DNA of 62,951 nt. Origin: Haplomitrium mnioides. Its lineage: Eukaryota; Marchantiophyta; Haplomitriopsida; Calobryales. The position numbers and the translations under genes were made by a program. Of the stretch, positions 32,961 to 44,260 are shown piece by piece. Positions within the stretch are counted from its first letter, which is position 1. Each line of letters starts with the position of its first letter. The stretch lies in the NCBI GenBank assembly GCA_049999725.1, contig JBNGIS010016943.1, positions 1-62,951 on the forward strand, written 5' to 3'. The notes under the pieces are model-generated. The model was not told the origin of the DNA. It worked only from the letters and a program-made list of their open reading frames with translations, and ran no database searches.

Positions 32961-35663
32961 GTCTTCAACCTTTGAAAACTTATTGCGAAGAAACAAACAA
33001 TGTTATTGATGATGCTCAAGATCTTCAAGACGATGAATTATATGTAATGGCTGGATTTGCCTATGAACTGAATGGACCGACACTATATAAGAATTCTTTG
33101 TTTGGGCTAAAACCCAAATGGGTAAACACTTTACATGAAAATTCTTTGTGGAAAGTCTATCATAACAAGAGCATTGTGAAGTAAAAGCTTGATCTAAATT
33201 TTTATTTTGAAATTGAGGAGAATTTCATGTTGTCAAAATAATTGTTTGTTATTGTGCAAGATAGATTTCTTAAAAAACTTGAGAAAAACATATTTTTGAC
33301 AAAGCATAAAGAATCGAAATATCACATTGTAGTGGAGAATTCCAAAAAAAGACTCTCATGTTGACAATCGGTTCATTTATCTTGGCAATACTATTGTCTA
33401 TAGAAGAGCCTTTGAAATAATATTATCAATAAGGAATAATAGAATTCAAGGGATTCAAAATTTCAAAAATCCAGATTCTAGAAGCATTTTTTTAAAGAGA
33501 GAATTATCTGCTAAAGAAGTATTCATACGTGAATGGATGGATAGTTTTTTTTTTCAAGGATACTGTGAGAGAATGTCCACTCACAAAGTTTGTAACTTAC
33601 CCAAAAATTTTACAAAATGGGAAGTTTATGACTTCTACACAACTTATTTGAAAGAGAAAGATCCCAATTGTATTATTAGTTTTTCAAGTTTTACATAACA
33701 TTGGAGATTTCATTTTCCAAATTGTAAAATTCCAAAATGCAATAGATTTTTTATTTTTAAACATGCAAAGAAATAAAATCATTGCAAGAAAAATCCACCT
33801 TGGAGTCTGACAAAGGTAGCAAATTTCTTCTTTTTTTCAACTTAGTGTTAGAAGATATTTTTTTGTTAAGTTGTTCAACAAACAAGATTTGAGTCAAATA
33901 AACCGTAGCAACTTGAGTTGTGAGAACAAAGTCTATACTTACATAAAGTATATTGCTCTTAGTTTGAATCCAAACCTTGTCGAAAGTCGAATAAAGTGAG
34001 AAAATGGGTCTAATTCTTGGCAGTAACCTTAGCTTTGCACTAAGTTTTGCTTTTGTTGCTTTGAATCAAGAGCTCATTGCTAGATTAACAATAGCAAAAT
34101 TTGTTTTTGTTGTTTGCAAATCCTATGCATGCATAGGTTTTGTTCTTATGTCTTTCAAATCTTGTCGCGACAATAAGAAAAGCAAGCCAAGATATTGGTG
34201 TTGTTGCATTTGGTCCAATGCGCGCATACGATCATTTATTGTCTCCATTGATCCTATGCGCACATATGATTTGTTAGTGTTTTTCCAGTCCTTTGCGAAC
34301 AAAGAGACCAAGCTTTCTTTGAAATTAAAGTTCAAGTTTGTGACCATTTGTATGCAAATCTTGCTTTTCTCCTTTCAAAACTTTTGCTTATTTCGAGTCA
34401 AAGACAAGTACTTATTGTGAATGTTATTTAGCCTCTCCTATATTTAAATTAACTAAAGTTTATTTTTATAAATTTTACTTCACTTCAATCCAAACATTTG
34501 TGTTAGCTTCTTTGAATATTTTTAGCACATAAGGTTGTCTTTTGAAGTTCTAAACATCAACTCAAGTTTTACTGAACTACTTTTATCTCTTTGGTGCTTA
34601 GTGATGTTGTAGTCAAATATAATCGTCAATTATTTCTTCATTATGACCAACAAATGAAAGAAAGAACAAAACTTGCAAACCATTGAAGAAAATATTATAT
34701 TGATGGTAAAAGTACTTGTCATTGATGTAATAGAAAAGAAGAAAACAGCTATTCCACACTAGCTTTTACCACCAAAAAACATTGATAAAGATTGTTTCTT
34801 AGTTGTGCATATTGTTGATGTCTTAATATTCAATCATGCTCTTTCTTCAAAACTCTTTTTAGCCTATAGAAATTTAAGAAGCAATTCCAATTTGATAATT
34901 ACCGTGCTCAATTAAATATTATGTGACTTTCAAAGGCCGTTGCCTCTGACTATGTATCTTTAGTTGGACAATATGACATGAGAGAATAAGAATTCCATCT
35001 TATTTGGATATCTTAGTCTTCTTATTGCCAAGAATGTTTTCCAAAAAAATCAAGTTAGGATTTCTCATAGTTGGCCATATTCATGATCAAATCAATCAAA
35101 TGTTCAGCAGATTCTCTAAACGTTTAAAATGTGTTAAAGCTTTCACAACTGTGAGTCTTAGCAAGGCACTACAATTATTGCATAATCCTAAACCCGAGGT
35201 AATTTTTTGGATAGAAACTTAGGATTTTAAATTGTTTCTACAACAAGATTCCTCTTTGGTTCAAAGGATATATGATATTACCTTTAATCAACAATTCAAG
35301 TTCCAGTTGATTGAATCCAAGACAAAGATTTGGAGCAATTAGTTTTCAACATATGAATTTTGGTTTTCTCCAAATGGTATTTGTCAACTCAAGTACCTAG
35401 CTTAAATGGATAGTGAAATTTTAAGTTCAACGTTGATTTCTCTCAAGGCATATTCTGAAATCAAATGATCTCAAAAGGAAGAAAGAGAAGTAGATATCAA
35501 TAGAGTGGCCTTTACAATAAAGAACAACATTAGTAAGACCTACTATAAGTTTTCTAGAGATTCTGATATTCAATAGTGGAATAACTTTTTTCTTACCCAA
35601 CAAGAGATTGGAGCATACATCCTTGAAAGAAAAAGACGAGGACTCAAAGAAGAATTCCACTTT
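32960..35663 (+). pseudogene. Transposase-like gene B, copy B1 (5' end missing)
   Basis: Homology with B2 begins at about 32965 (CEETNNVIDDAQDLQDDE). The first block contains RRAFEIILSIRNNRI, IFLKRELSAKEVFIREWMDS, KWEVYDFYTTYLKEKDPNCI and a Cys/His-containing segment (WRFHFPNCKIPKCNRF). After an intron with palindromes (about 33826-34575) comes the catalytic-like part: the DGMDQ motif decayed to DVIEK, then KTAIPH (about 34710), FLAYRNLRSNSNLIITVLN, and LGFLIVGHIHDQINQMFSRF (about 35056-35115). It ends EERKRRGLKEEFHF-like near the TGA at 35663. I recall similar GHTHxDID and DGMDQ motifs in transposase-derived proteins (Pfam DUF7869-like); the family call is tentative. Confidence 0.65.
34110..34270. 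repeat. Palindromes in the B1 intron
   Basis: Three units: TCCTATGCATGCATAGG (about 34121), CAATGCGCGCATACGATC (about 34216) and ATCCTATGCGCACATATGAT (about 34250). This is the CCTATGCGCGCATAGG subtype typical of gene B. Confidence 0.75.
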
Positions 35664-36412
35664 TGACTTTCACAACTAGTAAGTACTTGATTGTAGAAGT
35701 TTGAAACCTATGTGTGCATAGACTTTGATGCACAACTCAAAACATCATGCTGGCAAAGATTGTATTATAGAATGTAAAACCTAGGTTCAACATGTTTTTG
35801 TTGTCGAGTTCTCAAATGTTGAGGTCAAATTCCTTTGTGCACATAGACGTTTGTGTCGATTGTTCAACTGTTGAGCTCAAATTCCTATGCGAACTTAGAC
35901 TTTCTTGTGGAAGTCCAAGCCTTCTCACATACTAACATTGATACACAACCCTCAAACTTCCAAATACAAAGACTACCGCGTAGAGTTTAGATCCTACTTG
36001 GCTCAAAGACTCTCTTGTAGAACTCAAAACCTTTTTTTTTGTAGACTCTTGTCAAAAACTTAAAGATATGGCTTCTCTACACTCTTAAGTAAGTCTCTAA
36101 AGCCACAACCTTTTTGATTATGAACTATGACTCCTTTGTGTATATGATTCTCTAAATTAAAAAAAGATTTTTAATTGATGAAATCTTCTAAAATACTTCC
36201 ACTGTAACCTTTTTGCTAATGGATTTTCATTTATAAAATAAAGCTTTCTTCTTGCTTGAACTTGAAATAAGAGCTATGAAATCTATGCAATGTTTCGTTT
36301 TGCTTGTTTTTATGCCATACGATTCTAATTTCATTCCCTTGACTTGTAGTCCACTTGGGTATTTTCCTCATGTTTTTTTTCTCAAAAATAAGTTTCAAAG
36401 AGCTCATTGTCT
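35664..36412. repeat. 3' flank of B1 with palindrome array
   Basis: Directly after the B1 stop a GTAAGT occurs (35681), so a further 3' exon or a UTR intron is possible. The units (CCTATGTGTGCATAGACTTT at about 35708, CCTTTGTGCACATAGACGTT at about 35842, and others) repeat to about 36135. The rest is AT-rich, up to the D insertion. Confidence 0.6.
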
Positions 36413-36630
36413 TGTGGAGCTAGAGGCTTTGCCGGTTTCTCCTCATGTGACTTTGATGTTGAGTGTACATTGAATATAAGAGATGGGTTGAAGTGTGGTT
36501 GCAATTATCAATACACAGCAAAATCTACAAAGGAAGAATACTCAATACAAAAATATTGTGGAAATCCTCACTCTTTACTCCAAATGCTCTCACACAAAAC
36601 ACTCTTGCTCTCACCCTTCTAACTCTCAAT
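36413..36630 (-). repeat. Truncated 3' LTR of the D element
   Basis: Matches the last 218 bp (in element orientation) of the D LTRs at 12213 and 39267. The homology stops at the deletion joint near 36630. Confidence 0.88.
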
Positions 36631-37751
36631 TGAACTGCTTTGGCTAAGCTTTTTAAGTCAATTTGATGCTCTTCAATGGTTACCTTTTTCAAATGTTCAT
36701 ATCCAAAAGCAAAAACATGAATATACTTACAAAAAAGTTCTTCAAACATCATTTTTTCTTCCCTTGTAACTTCCTCTCTATAGCGTAGTGTTGCGATTCG
36801 TCGCTCCACTTCTTCCGCTGCCAGTATATGCTTTTGTACTTGAGCTTCTTCTTTGATTGCCCTTCGTATTATCTCAATAGCACACATTTGTAGTGAATCA
36901 CATTCTTCCTCTGATATGTCCTCCATGTCGGTGTCCACCTCAGAAATATCACTCTCGTATTCTTCATCATCAGACATGTACTCGATGCTCTCTTTTTCTG
37001 AGTCACTTGTTTCTTCACCATCGCCATCCACATGTACTTGCACTCGATGAGTCCTTGGCCCAATGGTGATGTGACTTTTGTGCCAATTATCCGTGGTCCT
37101 TACTCCTCGCAACCATAGCCTTCCTAACAACATATCATAACTCGACTCTTTCAAAACTTGAAAAGAGAGAGAGATAGAAATTCCTATTACCGTGATTGGT
37201 ACTTTTTCAATTACTCCAAGTAGGCATACTCTTGATTTGTTGGCCATACTTACTATGAACCCCGAAGGCCTCGTGAGTTTCAAACCCAACTTCTTCATCA
37301 AATCTTCTAACATTGCGTTGACCGCCGAACCTCCATCTAACAACACTTTGGGAACCACATACCCCTTACATAATACATCAATTTTTGGGGCTCTTGCACA
37401 TACCTTCGTATCCATGGCACTTACATAGCAATTTCTGGTGGAGACTTTCTTTTTCTTTGGAAGTCGTTTGGTGCTCAAACCTCCACACAACTCCCTTTGG
37501 AACGTTGGATTCATCGCCACCAATTGTCCCACTGTGATATTGGCTTGTAAGATTCCAATATCTTCTACAACATTGTACTTCTTTTGATGCTTTGAAATTG
37601 AGAAGTCTTCCATCCCCAATCGCCTTCTTGGTTTACTTGGCTTCTTGGTCATGTCCACATCGTGGTGCTTCTCTTGACTTGGTGATGGTTCTGATCCCAT
37701 AGTCTCCTCGACTACTCGAGTTCGCTTCCTTTCATTGGCCAACATGTCCAC
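36525..37751 (-). pseudogene. D element protease region, 408-codon open frame fused to LTR
   Basis: Longest uninterrupted frame in the window. Residues 1-110 are a linker rich in charged residues. The retropepsin motif VLLDGGSAVNAML is at about residue 136 and MLLGRLWLRGVRTTDNW at about 205. An acidic stretch (about 245-285: SDSEKESIEYMSDDEEYESD) follows, then the lead-in to RT (LFCKYIHVFAFGYEHLK, about 340). At about residue 370 the frame crosses the deletion joint at 36630 and its last 35 or so codons come from LTR sequence, so the C-terminus is an accident. The true gag-pro frame begins further upstream (37752-38770). Confidence 0.85.
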
Positions 37752-38770
37752 TTATCGATCGCTTGAACTCCCTCCCACCTCACCGTGGGGAAACTATTCA
37801 AGATTGATTGAGGCGACAACCCTCTCTTGAGCTTGATACCACCACCTCGTCCACCATTTCTATTTGGACCATTCCCTCGATTTGGGCAATTTCGAATGAA
37901 GTGCGCTCCTTCACATCCAACACATGTGATGTTTTCTATGTTTCCTTGTTGTATTGGCCCCTTCCATTAGACTAAGATTGATTTTCAGGCCTTCTTTCCA
38001 AAGCCTACACAAGATTCAAACTCAACTTTTTGAGGTGTTCGGTCAATGTTAACACCTCATTCATGGGTGGATTTGGAGCTTGTGGAAGAGGAGCCACTAC
38101 CATCACTATAGGTTGTGCAATTGTTGGTAGCACAACAACCTTCTCTTCTTGCTCATCTTCAAGCTCTCTTCCATCCTTAAAGAAATTCTCAAATACTCTA
38201 CTCGAGTAGTTGGCTTCTCGTATTTTACCTTTGCTCCAATTTCAGGTTTCAACCCCGAAATAAAGTGTTTTGCCAACATTGTCGTAATTCTCACCATGAG
38301 AGAATTCACATTCTCACTACTTTTTCTCAACACATTTCGAGATTTAGTTTGTAAGTGGTCTACTCTCTCATCATATGTACGTACTTTCTCACTTTCTCCT
38401 TGCTTCAAGTGTGTTACCTCTTGAAGAAGTTTCTCACATCTCACCGTTAGAAGAAATTCTTCTACTAAAGCTTTCGTCAAGCTAGCCTATAATTCAAGAA
38501 TTTCTCCTTGTTGCTCTTTGTACCATTTGCAAGCCTCACATTCAAGAAATTTGGGTAGCAACACCAACCAATCATCTGGTTGCTTCTCTCCATTGCCAAT
38601 GCAAGCATGCTTGAAATCACATAAATAGTTCTCCACATTTTCATCTTCTTTGCCATAGAAGATCGAAATCTTGTCCATCTTGCTTCGATAGCTTGGTGTT
38701 GTTTCTTGATCGCTTTCTCCTTGCTACCACACCTACCACATCTACCACAACACAAAAATATGCACATCAT
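37752..38770 (-). pseudogene. D element gag
   Basis: The capsid-like domain begins near 38680 (MDKISIFYGKEDENVENYLC, then WYKEQQGEILE) and continues in 38480-38106 (EEFLLTVRCEKLLQEVTHLK, KHFISGLKPEIGAKVKYEKP). A zinc knuckle is at about 37925-37885 (CVGCEGAHFIRNC, one residue shorter than CCHC) followed by a Gly/Arg-rich tail (NGGRGGGIKLKRGL). Frame changes near 38480 and 38100 break it. In the complete element it would form the particle shell. Confidence 0.8.
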
Positions 38771-39266
38771 ATATAGCTTGAATTAGAATCGGGAAAACAA
38801 ATGGATTTGGATCCGCCAAAATTTTCTCCATTTGTTCCACTCCAAATTGTTCCACAAATCTTTGATACATATGTAAATATTTTGGCCATAATAAACACTC
38901 ATACGACAACAGTCATTTTTTAATCATCCATTGAGACTGTTGAGAACTCTCTCCTTGATTTGATGGAATGTTTATTCATGCTCCAAGGTCGAAACCCATT
39001 CCATTGGAGTGTACAATCCTCGATACAATAGTGTTGCTAAATAAGCAAAATCACTTATCAAAAACAAATAATAGCTCACTAAATTGACGAATCTCTTCAA
39101 CTCAATGTTGTTGTGTAGCAGCGGTGAGCTATCAATATTCTTTGCAATCTCAAAAATTCTTGGCCACTTTCTCATCACGTCCTCGCTTTACATTGAAATC
39201 GATGAAGCCCAATCACCATATTCCTTCTCTCTTATTAATAAGGTCTCGACAATGAAACCAAAAAGG
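38771..39266 (-). other. Leader of the D element
   Basis: Between gag and 5' LTR, no gene. Next to the LTR the minus strand reads TTTTTGGTTTCATTGTCGAG, which may be a degraded primer site. Confidence 0.45.
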
Positions 39267-40266
39267 GGGAGCTAGAGGCTTCGCCGGTTTCTCCTCATGT
39301 GACTTTGATGTTGAGTGCACATTGAATATAAGAGGTGGGTTGAAGTATAGCTGCAATCATCAATACACAACAAAATATACAAAGAAAGAGTACTCAATAC
39401 AAAAATATTGTGGAAATCCTCACTCTTTACTCCAAATGCTCTCACACAAAACACTCTTGCTCTCACTCTTCTAACTCGCAACACACTCCTCACTTTATGA
39501 AAGACTACTCTTCAAGTGCTTGCCCTCCAATGAGTCTTCAAAGTAGCTCCTCGAAGAGCTCCTCCAAGCGCTTCTCCAAATGTCTCTCACAACTCTCAAA
39601 TTTAAAATCTCTAAAAGAAAACCAAGCCTAAAAGAATTATTAAATCCTAAAAGAACTCCTCAAGTTTCTCCACTTTTTGTTTTCTTCTTTAAGAAGAAGC
39701 TTCTCATTTAGAGCTTCTCTTGTCCAAGAATCTCAGCAATTGATTCAATGCTTTTCTACCTTGTATTTTGCCCTACAAACAATTCCTAAGATGATACTTT
39801 TAGTCTATTATAGAAGAATCTCTATAAAGTCATTAATACTAAGCCAATTTGCCAATAATATACCTTGTTGGAAAGCTTGTCAAATAAGCTTTTTGCCCAT
39901 ATAATAATATTTTTATTTTCGAATTTGTAAATACTCTCTGTTTTGACTTTTTTGCAACTCACTTTTGTAACTTTTACCGGTTATAACTTCCGATTAACAA
40001 GAGCTTTTTCTTTTTTATAAATTTCTAATAGTTACTTGAGATTTATTTTATTTTACTATAAAATATCAGCTTCTAAACATTTCTAATAAGAACATAATTT
40101 ACTCTGTACTCATATCTACACATATTGAAGAAAAACCGATCAAATCTAAGTTTCTCTTAATAACCTCCAAGTCTTCTTCAGAATTTATCAAAATGCCTCC
40201 TATTCTATGAAAATGGCTTAAGCACATCAAAATTCTTACAAAACCATCACATGCCTTCATAGTTCA
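39267..40266 (-). repeat. 5' LTR of the D element, without TATA box
   Basis: About 1.0 kb, matching the solo LTR at 12213-13386. It lacks about 105 bp (equivalent to 12570-12690), including the TATATAAGG promoter box of the solo LTR. Confidence 0.87.
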
Positions 40267-40636
40267 TGTACATAGAGTTTATGCAACCAAACTTATTTCA
40301 AACTAACAAATTTTGATATATATTCTTTTTTTTAAGCTTCTATATGTTATCAATGATAAACGCAAGTTTCTTGTAAAAACATGCTATAATTTTTATACTT
40401 TTCATCAATTTTAAGATATTTTTGTTTTCATAAAAACTAAGAATATGGATTGACTTTGGATAAAGAAATTGATTTATGCATGTTAAAATGAAAAACAATG
40501 AAGCTCAAAAACTCACAAAGTTTTTGTTTTTGAAAAATAACCTCATTTTTTTAGGTCACAAACTACGTTGTTTCTTTTAAAAAAAGTTCTTGTTTTGCGT
40601 AGCCTATTCTTGGATCAAAGTAGTCGTTGTTCTCAA
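40267..40636 (+). other. Distal flank of BC copy 1 (B side) with candidate terminal repeat
   Basis: Continues the B1 flank beyond the D insertion; AT-rich, no gene. At 40599-40636 it reads AGCCTATTCTTGGATCAAAG then TAGTCGTTGTT outward, resembling the outward end on the C side (23480-23520 and 51775-51812). Confidence 0.5.
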
Positions 40637-40639
40637 TAG

Positions 40640-41200
40640 TTTGTAAGTGTAGTGGCTTCAACAATTAATGGAGGTAGGGGGTTTCTAGTTTAGCTTTAGA
40701 GTCCATTTGTGAATAGGAAATAGTAATCAAGGTGCATATAAGTTTCAGTTATCCACGCACGCAAGGAGTTTAGAGTTTTGCTTTAGAGTTCAAGCACCCA
40801 TAGGTTTAATAGTTCAAATATGCAAGGGGTTCCGAGTTCTACTTTGGGGTTTCGACATACAAAATCTTTGTCCGTCCAAGAGTGTAAGAGATTCCAAGTT
40901 GTGCTTTAGTATCAAAGTGCATAGGGGATTTCAACTTTCGCTTTGAAGTCATTGCTTGCCTAAGTTTCAATAGTAATTGTGTGTATATACTTCACTAGTC
41001 TTAGGACTAAAAGATGTTCATAGTTGTGTTTTAAAGTTCCTATACATACAAGTTTCATCACTAAAAGCTGACTAGAGATTTAGAGTTATGGTATTCTACA
41101 CAAGTATAGGCTTCAAAAGTCTACCAAAGTTTTGACTTTAAATTCAAAACTCATACACACATAGGGTTTAGTAGCTCAATTACTCAAATGCTTTCAAGCA
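40640..41200. repeat. Degenerate palindrome array beyond the B1 end
   Basis: Loosely repeated units (TTATCCACGCACGCAAGGAG, TTCAAGCACCCATAGGTTTA and others) about every 45-50 bp. Confidence 0.55.
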
Positions 41201-43544
41201 ATATGTAAGTAGGAATGAATATAATAGTATTTTTATATTGAATAGTTTGATGAACAAAATGAAGATTATCATTTTTTTTAAGTAGATTTACAAATGATAA
41301 GAATCAAAGTTTTTTGAAGAGTTCAAATACGTATTGAACTTCATCTCAACAAAAAGAAATCATGTTAAGTTCTAGGATGGGAAGTCAAGATGAGTGCCAA
41401 GAGCACAAAAAGGGAGACAACAATGGCATTGAAGGCAACAATGACAAACAACGGACACCATCTAATCATATAGGAAAATAAGAGTTGAGACATTGAAATG
41501 GAAGTAATCGTAATTTCTTAATAATTTAGAAATTCAATTGTAAGAACCGTGTTGCTATGAAAATACAAGTATTGGGCAAACTCTAGATAGAAACTTAGAC
41601 CACCAAGTTGAAGAATTGCCAACTCAAAATAAGAGAAGATTTTTCATGTAATTCGTGTGTGTGTGAGTACATGAGTATGTATATGTGAGTATGTGGATAG
41701 GTATGTGTGAGTGAGTGTGTGTAAGTTGATTTGTGAAAAAGTTATGGGGATTTAGAGAAAATAAATAAATTTGATATTAAATGTTAAAAATATGTTAAGC
41801 TTAAGCTACCATCCAAGTGGTAAGGAAAGAAAAGAAATGTGTTTTTCAGCTTAAAGAGGGGAAGACATAAAACCAAATAGAATAGAAGAAACATCAAATT
41901 GGTGGACATGAAGAGAGGCGAAAGAAGCGTTGAGTTGTGAACAATTGCTGAACTACAGCATGATTTTAAGCTAAAGCATCAAGATGTGTGTGGACTCATG
42001 AGAAAATGTTCCTGACAAGAATGGCGCAACGGAGGAGAGGAGGAAAAATGAAGGAGAGGAGTCTGCAAGTGTCGTATTGGATCTGTTCGGTGATTTATAA
42101 TATGGATGTGAATGATTTCTTCATTTACACTACACCAACACAAAAAAAAGCCCCATTTGTTTTAACGAATCTATTGAAGATGCAGTATAGCAGCAATCTG
42201 AAGAGTAATCTTGAACGATAATCAAGTAAATGGTTGTAGTGATGAAGTATAATCGAATGTAGAGTATTATTTGTGGTGCATATGGTAGCGCTTTGTTTCT
42301 TGTCTGGTGAACTTGGATTGTGACCGCCTAGTGTTCTGCATATGAATGATGGGGAGTCTGAAGGAAAGAGGTTGCCATCACTGAGATGAGCATGATGAGA
42401 AAATAAGAAGAGATGTTGCAATGGTTGTTTGGCGAGTAGGTCTACTGATAATGGCTCGTGTCGATAAGTGTGATGTGATCAAAGTTGGAATGGTTGTCTA
42501 GTAGGAGGTATTTAGACATCGTAGCAGCTATTGGCAAGCAATAGATGTTGCAAGTGGTAGAGCTCAGTGGGTTTCTATCGAACATAAATATAAGCGTGAT
42601 ACAGTGAACCTGATATACTTAGAGTATGAATATAGACTTGACACTAGATTGTTGGACGAGTGATTTATGTGGCTTTTGAGATTTTGAACGGTTAGGGAGG
42701 AAGAATAACAAAGAGCAGCAATCATGAGAAGGTCAAAGTAGACTATTGACAAAGCGGTAAGCAGAGTCAATATGCGCTTGATGGAGAGAAATGCACTGAA
42801 GAGTTTGTAATTTGAGAAAGGCATGCCAATTTTGTAATTGAGTTCTATGAGATTGCTCGCAAACATAGTCAAACCATCAATGGGGTTCAATTTGTTGCCA
42901 TTTTTTCTGAATGTCAGAATGGAGCAAGTCACTTTAGATGCATAGACCTGTGCATGAGCCACCTTTCCTCATAGTTCACAGTTGCCATTAAAGGTTAGAT
43001 CTTCTCGCAGTTCACTGCCTCTATAAAATGAATAGGGGAATGTTTAGAGTTCGAATGCAATAGCACAAAAATTGACTTTGGAGGCAACAATGATTAAATC
43101 AAGTTTAAAAGAGAAGGAAGTACCTAGAAGTAGAGGGGAATAGAAGAGTGAGGAGCTAGGAAGATTGCAACACCAAAGCCAACAGAGGAGAGAATTGTTG
43201 GAGTCAGAAAAGAAAAACATCCTCGTGGGTGCACCCTCATAGTTTGCTTTGTTGCTGCATCCGACACAATGAGTTATCATTGCGCAACAAGGGAAGAAAA
43301 GGATCAGAAATTAGGCGTCGGGGGTGTAGTTTTGACACCCTCTACACCTCTCTCTATTCCCATTGCTTCTTTTAAGGTTGAGATAGGCCAAGACCTTCTA
43401 GTTGCTGCTCAATGATTCCCGTTTCTTCGTGGCATACTCCTACTTCATTCTTAAATTGTTTCAATCTACCTTTGGCTTCTTGTTTGTGTGCAATCCTTGT
43501 GTGAACATACTTGTTAATTTGCATTCTTGTTTTGTTTTTCCAAG
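41201..43544. other. Unassigned 2.3 kb between the two BC copies
   Basis: No recognisable protein motif on either strand. A GT-rich microsatellite lies at about 41654-41730. It abuts the truncated 3' part of B2 and may be an unrelated insertion that removed the B2 end. A short inverted repeat (GGTGTAG...CTACACC) lies at about 43324-43349. Confidence 0.5.
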
Positions 43545-44099
43545 AGTTGTGCATTCGAAAATCCAAAAAACATGCACCAACAACATCCACACCAACCAAA
43601 AAATCTTTATCAATGTTTGTTAGTGGCAAAGGCCAGTGTGGAATAACAGTTTTCTTCTGATCCATTCCATCAATGACAAGTCCCAAGTACTTTTAACCAT
43701 CGACGTAACATTTTCTTCAATGGTTTGCAAGTTTTGTTCTTTCTTTCATTTGTTAGTAACGATGAAGAAACAACTGACGATTATATTTGACTACATCATC
43801 ACAAAGCACAAAAGACATAAAAATAGTTCAGTACAATATATATATCGATGTTTGGAACTCCAAAGTACAACCTAAGATGCTAAAAATATTCAAATCATCT
43901 TAAACAAATGTTTGGATTGGTAGAAGTGAAAATTTTGTAAGAGATTAAAAATAAACTTTAGGTAATTGAAATGAAGGAAATTTTGGTTTACAAAAGTTTT
44001 ACAAGGAGTAAAGCAAGATTTTCTAACAAACAGTAACAAATTGGAGCTAGAGTTTCAAAGGTAGCTTTGACTCTTTGTTTGCAAAAGATTAAAAAAAAC

Positions 44100-44260
44100 C
44101 ATAACACATCCTATGCTCATATAGAATGAGTGGAGACAACAACTAATCCCATGCGCACATAGGACCAAAGCAACAACACCAACACCATGGCTTGTTTTGA
44201 CTGTTGTCGCAACTGGTTTTAATAGAAAAAAGAATGAATCCTATGTGCGCATAGGATTTG
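44100..44260. repeat. Palindromes in the B2 intron
   Basis: 44237-44258 is a 22-bp palindrome with a single mismatched pair (core CCTATGTGCGCATAGG). CCCATGCGCACATAGGACC lies at about 44149 and a weaker copy at about 44108. Confidence 0.78.

Larger units (their letters stand above)
36413..40266 (-). mobile_element. Family D Ty3/gypsy element, internally deleted, inserted in B1 flank
   Basis: The 5' LTR is at 39267-40266 and the gag-protease region reads on the minus strand. A deletion then removes nearly all of pol and most of the 3' LTR, of which 36413-36630 remains. Flanking pentamers TGTCT and TGTAC agree in the first three bases only. The protease type (LLDGGSAVN) and the FAFGYEHLKKVTIEEHQIDL lead-in to RT place it in Ty3/gypsy. 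Confidence 0.85.
23480..40640. mobile_element. BC transposon copy 1, broken by three insertions
   Basis: It carries gene C (ParB-methyltransferase) on the minus strand at 24490-28165 and gene B (transposase-like) on the plus strand at 32960-35663. This is the same head-to-head order as copy 2 at 43545-51812. Insertions are an LTR-like block at 27405-27990, A3 at 28402-32960 and a D element at 36413-40266. C exon 1, the divergent promoter and the B 5' part are missing at the A3 junction. Outward-reading similar ends lie near 23480-23520 and 40599-40636. Extent is approximate; the class (DNA transposon) is inferred. Confidence 0.65.

Noticed and set aside
34004-34420. 138-codon plus-strand frame
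   Set aside because: Lies in the B1 intron and contains palindrome units; the homologous B2 region does not keep the frame.
42564-42962. 132-codon minus-strand frame in the unassigned region
   Set aside because: No motif, no recognisable start context, and no related copy in the window to support it.
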